Shown: one piece after another, positions 43,764 through 51,106 of the stretch | Numbering within the stretch: position 1 is the stretch's first letter | How the letters are laid out: every line of letters starts with the position of its first letter | Position numbers and translations under genes: made by a program | Notes under the pieces: model-generated | Told to the model about the DNA's origin: nothing | The model's database searches: none | What the model saw: the letters and a program-made list of their open reading frames with translations, nothing else | Source: Streptococcus henryi DSM 19005 | Lineage (GTDB): Bacteria; Bacillota; Bacilli; Lactobacillales; Streptococcaceae | Direction of reading: 5' to 3' | DNA length: 64,000 nucleotides | NCBI RefSeq assembly: GCF_000376985.1 | Contig: NZ_AQYA01000032.1 | Coordinates: 83,828 to 147,827, forward strand

Positions 43764-45223
43764 AAAAAATCGTCCAACACATACTTACGATTCTAGCGAC
43801 CCTTACCATGGTCTTGGGATCCTTGGGCTCTGCGGCTACAGTATTCGCTGATGACTATCCAGATCCAGCGGATACTTATGACATCGTTTTGACCAAGGTC
43901 AAATTGTCAGATTTGACTGGCTGGCCAAAACAAACTGGTGTAGATAATACAGCCTATACTGGTCAAAAGTTGACGATTGCAGACTACTTTGGAACTAAAG
44001 CTACAACACTTCAAGGTGCATACTTTGAAGTTCGTAAAGATTCAGCAACAGGTGATATTGTTGATGAAGGTCTTACAGCTGCAGATGGTACTATCACATT
44101 TAAAGATTTGCCAGCTGGAACATACTTTATCGTAGAAAACAAAGCTAAATCTGAAATTCCTGGTGAAGATGAACTAGCAAACGCAGCTGCTGTACCAATC
44201 GAAATCACTCTTCCAGTCTTCAAAGCGACTGGTGGCTGGTATAAGAAAGGTGAAGATGCAGTTCACGTTTATCCAAAGAATACTGTAGACAAACCAACTA
44301 TCGACAAAGTTGTAAACGATAATGATAAACATGATACAGCTGACCTTGGGCAAATTAAAACATTTAAAGTAACTTCAGTAATGCCTGAAGGGATCAAAGA
44401 CTACAAGCTTTTGAAATTTGAAGATAAATTCTCAGCAGGCTTGACTTATGAAAACAACCTTAAAGTTACATTGAATGACGCAGCTGTTGATGCAGCTAAC
44501 TATACAGTAAATGTAACAGGTACTGCAGGTGCAAAAATTACTGTTGACTTTGCAAAAACATTTATTGCTAGCTTGAATCCAGCTGACACAGTTGTTATCA
44601 CTTACGATGCATCTATTAATGAAGCAGCCGTTCTTGGTGCAGAAAATCCGAATGAGGTCAAAGTTGTTTATGCAACTAACCCTGATTTCACAGATGAAAA
44701 AGAACAAGAACCTGGAGAAAACCCAGAACTCCACACTGGTGGTAAACGCTTCGTCAAAGTTGATAAGAAATTGAACAAGAAACTTCCAGGTGCAGAATTC
44801 GTTGTTAAAAACGCTGCTGGTAAATTCTTGAAACAAACTGGCAATGTCAATACTTGGGTTGATTCTCAAGATGAAGCTACTAAATTCACTTCTGGCTCAG
44901 ACGGTGCCTTTGAAGTTAAAGGTTTGGCATACGGAACTGCTGGTCAAGCGGCTAACGTAGGTTCAACTGATTACTTCCTTGTGGAAACTAAAGCCCCAGA
45001 AGGATACGCTTTGTTGACACAACCAATTCAATTTACTGTAAATGCAACTTCTTACCAAGCTGATCCAACAGACCTTACTGCTGGCCTTGCTGATCCTCAA
45101 GAAGTAAACAACATGAAAGTTACTATCCCACAAACTGGTGGTATCGGTTCTGTAGCTATTGTCGCAGCAGGTATGCTTGTTGCAGGTCTTGGTTTGATGC
45201 TTAAACGTCGTATGGCGAAATAA
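43760..45223 (+). CDS. Major (backbone) pilin of the central pilus
   Basis: 487 residues from the ATG at 43760 (GGAGGAAGG upstream); a TTG at 43745 is rejected. Signal peptide MKKIVQHILTILATLTMV…VFADD. It carries the classical pilin motif W160…VHVYPK173, with Lys173 the probable inter-subunit isopeptide Lys. The E-box is YFLVETKAPEGY near residue 415 and the sorting signal is IPQTG (456–460) plus hydrophobic helix and KRRMAK. Layout and size match FctA/SpaA-type backbone pilins. Codon use is strongly optimised. It is followed by a strong stem-loop before the basal pilin gene. Confidence 0.95.
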   Translation: MKKIVQHILTILATLTMVLGSLGSAATVFADDYPDPADTYDIVLTKVKLSDLTGWPKQTGVDNTAYTGQKLTIADYFGTKATTLQGAYFEVRKDSATGDIVDEGLTAADGTITFKDLPAGTYFIVENKAKSEIPGEDELANAAAVPIEITLPVFKATGGWYKKGEDAVHVYPKNTVDKPTIDKVVNDNDKHDTADLGQIKTFKVTSVMPEGIKDYKLLKFEDKFSAGLTYENNLKVTLNDAAVDAANYTVNVTGTAGAKITVDFAKTFIASLNPADTVVITYDASINEAAVLGAENPNEVKVVYATNPDFTDEKEQEPGENPELHTGGKRFVKVDKKLNKKLPGAEFVVKNAAGKFLKQTGNVNTWVDSQDEATKFTSGSDGAFEVKGLAYGTAGQAANVGSTDYFLVETKAPEGYALLTQPIQFTVNATSYQADPTDLTAGLADPQEVNNMKVTIPQTGGIGSVAIVAAGMLVAGLGLMLKRRMAK

Positions 45224-45263
45224 GCTAAAATCACAATAAACTGAAGTAGGCAAGATTTCTTGC

Positions 45264-45324
45264 CTCTTCACTCAAGCGTTCAATGTGTTGTCCCCAACGC
45301 CACATTGAGCGTTTCAGTGAAGAG
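45264..45324 (+). other. Large inverted repeat between backbone and basal pilin genes
   Basis: CTCTTCACTCAAGCGTTCAATGTG-like left arm (45264–45287) and right arm 45301–45324 match at 21 of 24 positions, two of the exceptions being G·U pairs in RNA; loop 13 nt. A smaller GGCAAG/CTTGCC hairpin precedes it. No T-tract. It probably lowers downstream expression or protects the backbone mRNA 3' end. Confidence 0.75.
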
Positions 45325-45347
45325 AAAAATGAATAGGGAGGAGCAGT

Positions 45348-46241
45348 ATGGAAACAAGGAAGTGGCTCAGCAAACTTGTTGGACTGCTAGTGCTGGTGCT
45401 GGCCATTGTGGGCTTTCAACAGAGCTCTGTTTATGCTCAGGAAGACAGCACAGCGGTATTGACAGTCATTAAGCTGAAAAATAGTCAAGGAACACCGGAT
45501 GATCACAAGACAGCCCCTGTACCAGGTAGCTTTTATACCCTGATTAAGCTCGACAACAACAGCGAGTTAACAGAAGAACGGCAAAAGCAACTCGAAACTG
45601 ACATGGCTGAGAAAACCGTCGAAGATCTTGAGAAACTAGCTATCGACAACCTCGTCTATCACGGTGAAGCGACAGATCCTGAAGGCGCAACAGTCTTTTC
45701 AAACCTAAGTGCAGGCACCTATTATGGATTTGAGGTCAATAGCAAAGCTGGTAAAGAGCGTTTAGCAACAAGTCAACCTTTTGTAGTATTGGTAACCCTA
45801 GGCAGTAAGCTAACAGTCTACCCAAAAACCAAAGAAGAACCGCAACCAGGGCGAACAACCTTTACAGTCCGAAAAGTCTGGAAAGGCCAGAAATTAACCA
45901 GCGTCACAGTTAACCTCAAACGTGATGGAAATAAGATTGACAGTGTCGAATTGAACGCTAACAATAAATGGGAATACACTTTTGAAAACCTAGAAATCAC
46001 ATCATCTGAAGGTAAGGAGTACACCTATACAGTTGAAGAAGAAATTCCAAAAAACTACACTGCAACCTATACACAGATGAAAGATAAACTAGGAACAACC
46101 ATCACAAACACCTATGTCCCACCAAAGAAACCAAAAACTCCAATCTTCAAAACAGGTACACTTGGAATTTATTGGTTACTAGGAATTGCGGTTATCATGA
46201 TAGGTCTAGGCTATCGATTCTACAAAACAGATAAAAAATGA
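45348..46241 (+). CDS. Basal (anchor) minor pilin
   Basis: 297 residues. Signal peptide METRKWLSKLVGLLVLVLAIVG…VYAQ. Two prealbumin-like domains: the first about 40–165, ending SKLTVYPKTK, and the second, Cna-B-like, about 175–255, starting FTVRKVWKG with E-box YTVEEEIPKNY. A Pro/Lys-rich stretch VPPKKPKTP, typical of FctB-like wall-anchor subunits, precedes the variant sorting motif IFKTG (266–270). The atypical motif fits a subunit handled by the housekeeping sortase or a specialised one to end polymerisation and tie the pilus to the wall. Role inferred from size, Pro-rich tail and last position in the operon. Confidence 0.85.
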   Translation: METRKWLSKLVGLLVLVLAIVGFQQSSVYAQEDSTAVLTVIKLKNSQGTPDDHKTAPVPGSFYTLIKLDNNSELTEERQKQLETDMAEKTVEDLEKLAIDNLVYHGEATDPEGATVFSNLSAGTYYGFEVNSKAGKERLATSQPFVVLVTLGSKLTVYPKTKEEPQPGRTTFTVRKVWKGQKLTSVTVNLKRDGNKIDSVELNANNKWEYTFENLEITSSEGKEYTYTVEEEIPKNYTATYTQMKDKLGTTITNTYVPPKKPKTPIFKTGTLGIYWLLGIAVIMIGLGYRFYKTDKK

Positions 46242-46265
46242 GATTGGCTTTCCAATCTCATTTTT
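46234..46265 (+). terminator. Terminator after the basal pilin gene
   Basis: AAAAATGAGATTGG/CCAATCTCATTTTT with a 4-base loop; the basal pilin stop codon lies in the left arm. The same stem sequence recurs at 47248–47279. Confidence 0.88.
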
Positions 46266-46358
46266 GGTATCTTTAGATAATTGCGGATTTAATATTCAAA
46301 TAAAATCGAAACTGACAATGTATTATTTTGATTTTAAAGAATATAATATCTTTTCCGC

Positions 46359-46387
46359 TTGAATACGTGTAGCACGTGTGTTATACT
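46359..46387 (+). promoter_or_regulatory. hicAB promoter with operator-like palindrome
   Basis: TTGAAT (46359–46364), a 17-bp spacer and TATACT (46382–46387). The spacer contains ACGTGTAGCACGTGT, in which ACGTG and CACGT form an inverted repeat and ACGTGT is also a direct repeat; a plausible HicB autoregulatory operator. Confidence 0.65.
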
Positions 46388-46412
46388 TGTGTTGTCAGGA
46401 GATAAAAGCGCT

Positions 46413-46595
46413 ATGCCTATGACACAAAAAGAAATGGTTAAACTTTTAACTGCCAATGGTTGGATTAAAACCAAAGGAGGAAAAGGGTCTCATATCAAAC
46501 TTGAAAAAGCTGGTAAAAGACCAATAACCATTCCCCACGGTGAAATTAATAAGTACACCGAAAGGGGTATCCTGAAGCAAGCAGGACTAATATGA
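46413..46595 (+). CDS. hicA: HicA-family mRNA interferase toxin
   Basis: 60 residues: MPMTQKEMVKLLTANGWI, then KGGKGSHIKLEK with the catalytic His, then ITIPHGEINKYTERGILKQAGL, the double-stranded RNA-binding-like fold of HicA. HicA cleaves mRNA and arrests growth unless bound by HicB. AGGAG is 10 bp before the ATG at 46413; in-frame upstream codons from 46359 overlap the promoter and are rejected. The antitoxin follows 38 bp later. Confidence 0.93.
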   Translation: MPMTQKEMVKLLTANGWIKTKGGKGSHIKLEKAGKRPITIPHGEINKYTERGILKQAGLI

Positions 46596-46633
46596 AGCAG
46601 TCTTATGCTTGCTTTTTCCTATGGAGGTGTAAA

Positions 46634-47098
46634 ATGTTAGTAACATATCCAGCAGTTTTCTATTTTGATGATACAGATGGAGAGAATCTCCCTCCTTACT
46701 TTATTACTTTTCCAGATATTGAGGGGGCCGGTACTCAAGGTAAAGATATGACCGACGCCATGGCCATGGCTAGTGATTACCTTGGGATTATGTTAGCTGA
46801 TCTTATTGAAAAAGGTGAAAATTTACCGAAAGCTAGTAACATCAATAGCCTGACTTTTGAAAATGCTGACCCATTTAAAGGTGACGACGATTTCCCTCTG
46901 GTTTATGATGCTAATAAATCGTTTATATCACTTGTAATGGTTGATGTAGCGGGGTACTTGGGACAAGATGAGCCTGTCAAAAAAACCTTAACTATTCCAA
47001 AATGGGCAGATAAATTAGGTAAGGAAATGTCACTGAATTTCTCACAGACATTAACAGAGGCAATCGCAGAGAAAAAACTATCTGCTTCAAATTCCTAA
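46634..47098 (+). CDS. hicB: HicB-family antitoxin
   Basis: 154 residues from the ATG at 46634 (TGGAGG 7 bp upstream). The N-terminal HicB fold has YPAVFYFDDTDGENLPPYFITFPDIEGAGTQGKDMTDAMAMASDYLG. The C-terminal part (PKWADKLGKEMSLNFSQTLTEAI) looks like a small DNA-binding tail for autoregulation. It neutralises HicA. The pair is inserted between the pilin genes and the convergent sortases and is flanked by duplicate terminators. Confidence 0.93.
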   Translation: MLVTYPAVFYFDDTDGENLPPYFITFPDIEGAGTQGKDMTDAMAMASDYLGIMLADLIEKGENLPKASNINSLTFENADPFKGDDDFPLVYDANKSFISLVMVDVAGYLGQDEPVKKTLTIPKWADKLGKEMSLNFSQTLTEAIAEKKLSASNS

Positions 47099-47103
47099 CA
47101 ATA

Positions 47104-47204
47104 GTCAACTGAATTAGTTTTAAGACTTGAGACTGAGGTGGAAAATTAAGGAAACGTCTTCTTTCAGCCGAAAGTAGGGCAAGTCAAAATTAATTCAAAA
47201 GATA
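47104..47204. repeat. MITE-like element, copy 3 (shorter)
   Basis: The left end GTCAACTGAATTAGTTTT matches copy 2's GTCAATTGAATTAGCTTT at 16 of 18 positions. The core contains GGTGGAAAATTAAGGAAAC and AGCCGAAAGTAGGGCAAG; the right end AAAATTAATTC is degenerate. It lies directly behind hicB. Confidence 0.65.
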
Positions 47205-47247
47205 ATAAATCAATCACGCGCAACCTTTAGGCGTAAATAGATATTCA

Positions 47248-47279
47248 AAAAATGAGATTGGAAGACCAATCTCATTTTT
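47248..47279. terminator. Bidirectional terminator between hicB side and sortases
   Basis: AAAAATGAGATTGG (47248–47261) and CCAATCTCATTTTT (47266–47279), nearly identical to 46234–46265. The minus-strand sortase stop codon lies within it. Confidence 0.85.
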
Positions 47280-48129
47280 GAATCAACTTCCATAACTTCC
47301 TAGCAAAATACAGGAAGCTGGCTAGTGATATTAACAGCACAGCATAGGGTGCTAGTCGTAAAAGTTTAACACTAGTTTTGCTGTCTTTCTGTGTGAGCAA
47401 TCTTGTGATTGTCGCGCTTGATTCAGTGGTACCTTGCTCCTCACTTGTCTCTTTTTCAACACGTATGGCATTGACCAAATAACGTTGGTTATATTCGGGA
47501 GCATTGTAACAAGTCATCAGTGTGATAACATCTTTATCTGGGATAGGCGCTAGCTTTTCATTATCATATTCATCGATAATCTCAGTTTGGTAAACTTGAT
47601 ATTCTAAAGTTTGATCAAGAAATGTAACATATATTTTATCTCCCTTAACTAAATCTGGGAGAAAATAGAAAGACATATCGTTATAGGTGATGCGATGCCC
47701 AGCGATAATTGGACGCTGCCCCTTGATTCCCACTGGAGCTCCAGTTCCAACCATAACTGCAACGCCTTTTGCTATTTTATTATAGTCAGCATCTAGATAC
47801 AAATCAAAATTTTGCCCCAGTGCCGGTATACTAACCTGCCCAACAACCTGACTGGTATCAAGGATTGAGAGGTAGGGACTATTTTGGTTAACAGCAGTCT
47901 CCTTGTTCTGTGTGAAAATATCTTGAACAGGCTGAGTACTGAGATTCTCTTCCTCTAATTTCTGCCGAGTTTCTTGCAAGGTTTCTCGATTCTCAGCCAA
48001 ATATTCAGCGTAGCTATTTTGCGCACCTAGTTGTTTGAAATCACGAGAAATCATTGACACAAAAGGAAAAGAGAAGAGTAGAATTCCAGATAGAAGCAGA
48101 CACAGTCCTAATACTTTTTTCTTTTTCAT
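47272..48129 (-). CDS. Divergent pilus-associated sortase
   Basis: 285 residues. N-terminal membrane helix (MKKKKVLGLCLLLSGILLF), a helical Gln/Glu-rich stalk, then the sortase barrel. Catalytic His is in IIAGHRITY, Cys in ITLMTC and Arg nine residues later (NQRYLVNA); a C-terminal membrane helix is present. It differs clearly from the two class C enzymes upstream (no TPYxINxHRLLVRG, no DPF/DPY lid motif seen), so it may act on a different signal, for example the YPSTG tip or IFKTG basal pilin, or do wall anchoring. Last gene of the minus-strand sortase operon; 3 bp after the 48133 gene. Confidence 0.88.
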   Translation of the reverse strand: MKKKKVLGLCLLLSGILLFSFPFVSMISRDFKQLGAQNSYAEYLAENRETLQETRQKLEEENLSTQPVQDIFTQNKETAVNQNSPYLSILDTSQVVGQVSIPALGQNFDLYLDADYNKIAKGVAVMVGTGAPVGIKGQRPIIAGHRITYNDMSFYFLPDLVKGDKIYVTFLDQTLEYQVYQTEIIDEYDNEKLAPIPDKDVITLMTCYNAPEYNQRYLVNAIRVEKETSEEQGTTESSATITRLLTQKDSKTSVKLLRLAPYAVLLISLASFLYFARKLWKLIQK

Positions 48130-48132
48130 GAC

Positions 48133-48969
48133 TCACTTCCTTTTCCGTTTGATGAATCTATAGGTTAAATAGCAGAGCAGTATAAGGAGAACAAGGCCAG
48201 CTGATATGATAAACCAATAGTATTTCTTATAGCGATTAATCTTCTTAGCTTTTTTCTCTTCCTTTTCAGGAAGGGCAATACGTTCCCCTCGGACAAGCAA
48301 GCGGTGAGAGTTAATCATATATGGTGTGCAAGTCAGCAAAGTGGCATAATCGTGTCCTTGACTGACTAAAACGGGGTTGAAATTATCAGGCTTAACAGTT
48401 AAAATTTGGTCCACCTTATATGCCAAAGTTTCTTTGATATTGGTAATGTAAAAAATATCACCCACTTTTACCTTATCCAAATCTGTGAACAAGCGTGCTG
48501 ACGGAAGTCCGCGGTGGGCGGTGATAACAGTGTGAGTTGACTCTCCGCCGACTGGTAAACTAGTACCTTCCAAGTGACCTGCCCCATCTTGCAGAACAGC
48601 TTCACTTGTCCCGGCTCGAATAGGAATTTCCTGGTCAATACTTGGGATTGTGACGTAGCCGATTTTTTCAGCCACCTGCAGCATTCTGGCATATTCAGCC
48701 ACCCCTTTTTCTTCCTCTTTTGTGAAAGGGTCACCTATTTTTGCAGGAGTGAGCGTTCGATTATATGCATGAGCCAGTTCAATACGTTCACGGACTTCCG
48801 CCGTCTCAAGATTTCCCTTTTGTGCTTCAAATTGAGAAACTTCTTGCTTGGTGAGGTATTGATAATAGACCTGACTGATTAAAGGATAACAAATTGCTGT
48901 AATACCAATGATGATTAAACCGCGATAGAGCCATTTGAGCCAATTTTTTTTAGAAACTTTCTTAACCAT
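48133..48969 (-). CDS. Class C sortase (central pilus)
   Basis: 278 residues with membrane helices at both ends. Contains the lid motif DPF (KIGDPFTKEEEKGVAEYARML), the TAHRGLPSARLF His block and the TLLTC Cys with the TPYMINSHRLLVRG Arg block. Such enzymes polymerise backbone pilins through the VYPK Lys. It overlaps the upstream sortase gene by 8 bp, so the two are translationally coupled. Likely works on the 43760 backbone pilin, although it is encoded on the opposite strand. Confidence 0.93.
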   Translation of the reverse strand: MVKKVSKKNWLKWLYRGLIIIGITAICYPLISQVYYQYLTKQEVSQFEAQKGNLETAEVRERIELAHAYNRTLTPAKIGDPFTKEEEKGVAEYARMLQVAEKIGYVTIPSIDQEIPIRAGTSEAVLQDGAGHLEGTSLPVGGESTHTVITAHRGLPSARLFTDLDKVKVGDIFYITNIKETLAYKVDQILTVKPDNFNPVLVSQGHDYATLLTCTPYMINSHRLLVRGERIALPEKEEKKAKKINRYKKYYWFIISAGLVLLILLCYLTYRFIKRKRK

Positions 48970-49798
48970 TTGATTGCCCTCTCTTTCGCGCCTGACATTT
49001 AGTCCAAATTAGGAGCAGGATAATAATCAAAATAATCACCAAGATGGCAAGATAAAGTGGAGGAATATTAAAGTGACTGACACGACTAGGTGTCTTTTCT
49101 TTTTCTTGAGGATCATAGGGAATGCGGTGCCCGCGAACCAAAAGGCGATGTGAATTAATCATGTAGGGAGTACAAGTCAAGAGAGTCACATAATCTTCAT
49201 CGGGAACCACCATCAAAGAGTCAAAGTCACTAGGTTCAACAACCGAGATTGAATCAACTTCATAAGCAATTATTTCTTTAATGTTGGTGATGTAGAATTT
49301 GTCCCCTTTTTCTACCTTATCTAGATCTGTGAAAAGTCTAGCATTAGGCAATCCAGTGTGTGCGGTCAGGACAGAATGCGTGCTAGTTCCCCCAATAGGA
49401 AGACTAGTTCCCTCCAAGTGCCCCACACCTTTTTGAAGTACCTCTTCACTTGATCCAGCATAAATAGGCAAATCAACATCAATAGACGGAATCGAAATCG
49501 TTCCGATTTTTTCATGAACAGTCAGCATGCGAGCATATTCTGTCCGACCGGCATCTAGTTGTTCCTGTGTATAAGGGTCATTGATTTCAACATTTTGCAA
49601 AGACTGATTATAAGCCTCGGCCAAAGTCATTCGCTCTTGAATTTCGGCACTAGTTAAATTTTTTTTGCCAGAATCAAAATCAGAGATTGTTTGCTGATTG
49701 ATGTAATTATAGTAGATCTGGCTAATAGCAGGATAACTGACAATGAAGATACCAGTTAGAATAATAATACTAGTCAGATGATTAATAAATTTTTTCAT
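48962..49798 (-). CDS. Class C sortase (central pilus), first of the sortase operon
   Basis: 278 residues, closely similar to the 48133 enzyme. The DPY lid motif is in EINDPYTQEQLDAGRTEYARML, the His block is TAHTGLPNARLF (Arg-to-Thr change after the His compared with the other copies), Cys is in TLLTC and Arg in INSHRLLVRG. It starts at 49798 with AAGGA upstream, behind a minus-strand promoter. Tandem class C sortases with partly redundant roles are usual in streptococcal pilus islands. Confidence 0.93.
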   Translation of the reverse strand: MKKFINHLTSIIILTGIFIVSYPAISQIYYNYINQQTISDFDSGKKNLTSAEIQERMTLAEAYNQSLQNVEINDPYTQEQLDAGRTEYARMLTVHEKIGTISIPSIDVDLPIYAGSSEEVLQKGVGHLEGTSLPIGGTSTHSVLTAHTGLPNARLFTDLDKVEKGDKFYITNIKEIIAYEVDSISVVEPSDFDSLMVVPDEDYVTLLTCTPYMINSHRLLVRGHRIPYDPQEKEKTPSRVSHFNIPPLYLAILVIILIIILLLIWTKCQARKRGQSNG

Positions 49799-49839
49799 AA
49801 GCCAAATCCTTACTAAAAACAGTAAAACCTTCTAATAAT

Positions 49840-49868
49840 ATTTTAAAATAATACCAATCGAAAAACAA
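49840..49868 (-). promoter_or_regulatory. Promoter of the sortase operon
   Basis: On the minus strand TTGTTT (49868–49863), a 17-bp spacer and TAAAAT (49845–49840), 40 bp before the first sortase start. Confidence 0.55.
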
Positions 49869-50096
49869 ATAAAATAGGCAATATAGGGGCGAAAAACAAC
49901 CGAAATTGACGATTAGAATAATGAGAAAAATACAAGTGTAGTATGAAAATACAACCTCTCTATAAAAATGCTTTCAGAAAACACTTTCATGAAAATATAT
50001 ACAATCTTTCTGAAATTAAAGGTTTTATAGCGGTATAGGGGTAACTAATCAAAGACACAGTTTCAAGAAAATATTAAAGTTTCTTAAACATATTAC

Positions 50097-50125
50097 TTGC
50101 AAAAATTACTAATTAGGGTTAAAAT
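50097..50125 (+). promoter_or_regulatory. Promoter of pilus module B
   Basis: TTGCAA (50097–50102), a 17-bp spacer and TAAAAT (50120–50125), 47 bp before the first gene. The 373-bp gap 49799–50171 holds this and the sortase promoter; a faint ATTAGAATAA (about 49914) recalls P1/P2, but the cre-like site is not conserved. Confidence 0.62.
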
Positions 50126-50171
50126 AAAGAGAATCATTTTTATTAAAGGACTCTTAAACTAGAGAGGGATT

Positions 50172-50456
50172 ATGGAAGAAAAATATTTAAGAAAATTACG
50201 TCGCTCAGATTTGTTTGAACTTTTGGTGAGTCAGGCAGAAAAGATCGAATCCCTTGAAGCAAAAGTTTCTGATTTAGAAAAACAGTTAGAAGACAAAACT
50301 TTGCTGATTGAGAAGGCTGGTTCGATTGCGGAAGCGTCTTTGCAGATTAATAAAATTTTTGAAACTGCTCAGGCTGCTGCAGATCAGTACCTCGCTAATA
50401 TTGAGCGACTAGCTTCTGAAAACCATTCAGAGAAAGTGGAGCATAACAATTCATGA
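50172..50456 (+). CDS. Small coiled-coil protein of pilus module B
   Basis: 94 residues, the paralogue of the 31334 protein. The N-terminus YLRKLRRSDLFELLVSQAEK, a heptad coiled coil (IESLEAKVSDLEKQLEDK) and the AGSIAEASLQINKIFETAQAAADQYLANIE block line up with module A; only the acidic tail differs. AGAGAGGG is upstream. It overlaps the signal peptidase start by 4 bp. Conservation of the whole chain in two independently diverged modules argues for a real role with the peptidase and adhesin. Confidence 0.87.
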   Translation: MEEKYLRKLRRSDLFELLVSQAEKIESLEAKVSDLEKQLEDKTLLIEKAGSIAEASLQINKIFETAQAAADQYLANIERLASENHSEKVEHNNS

Positions 50457-51064
50457 AGTTAGCCCAAGAAAAGAAATCAAAAGTGAGCTTAGAGGAGCTT
50501 CCGAAGTCGGAAGTCTTAGCTAAAGAATTAAAGAAAGTAAGATACCGCGAACAGTACCTAAAAACACTGAAAAGCACGGTATTTACCTTGTTATCAGTTG
50601 CTGCAGTTGCGGTCCTCATCGCTACAATCTGGCTACCAGTTTTACAAATTTATGGGAAGTCAATGACACCGACGCTAAAGTCCGGGGATCTTGTTGTTTC
50701 AGTTAATGACAAAGCCTTCAAGCAAGGTGATGTTATTGCTTTCTACTATAATAATAAAGTTTTAGTCAAGCGCGTGATTGCCACATCAGGGCAATGGGTT
50801 GATATTGACGATAAAGGTAATGTCAGCGTAGATGGTTACTTAATTGATGAACCTTATCTCAAGGAAGAAGACAAGGCATACGGTGAGACCAATATTGAAT
50901 TGCCTTACCAAGTTCCAGATGGCAAAATCTTCGTTATGGGAGATCAGCGTAGCGTATCTATCGATTCTCGAAATACTGCAGTTGGAACAGTTGGTGATGA
51001 ACAAATTGTTGGTCGCTTAACTCTGCGCATTTGGCCGCTGAATCGTATTAACTGGATTAAATAA
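50453..51064 (+). CDS. Signal peptidase I, dedicated to pilus module B
   Basis: 203 residues with one membrane helix (about 42–62). Catalytic Ser70 is in YGKSMTPTL (canonical, unlike module A's SMHGTL), Lys106 in NNKVLVKRVIA and box E is GDQRSVSIDSRN. It should be active. Paralogous along its length to the 31590 enzyme. It probably removes the non-standard signal of the 51107 adhesin. Confidence 0.93.
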   Translation: MKLAQEKKSKVSLEELPKSEVLAKELKKVRYREQYLKTLKSTVFTLLSVAAVAVLIATIWLPVLQIYGKSMTPTLKSGDLVVSVNDKAFKQGDVIAFYYNNKVLVKRVIATSGQWVDIDDKGNVSVDGYLIDEPYLKEEDKAYGETNIELPYQVPDGKIFVMGDQRSVSIDSRNTAVGTVGDEQIVGRLTLRIWPLNRINWIK

Positions 51065-51106
51065 TCAAAAAACAAAAATCTTGATAGAAAGGAGTAATAA
51101 GTTTAA

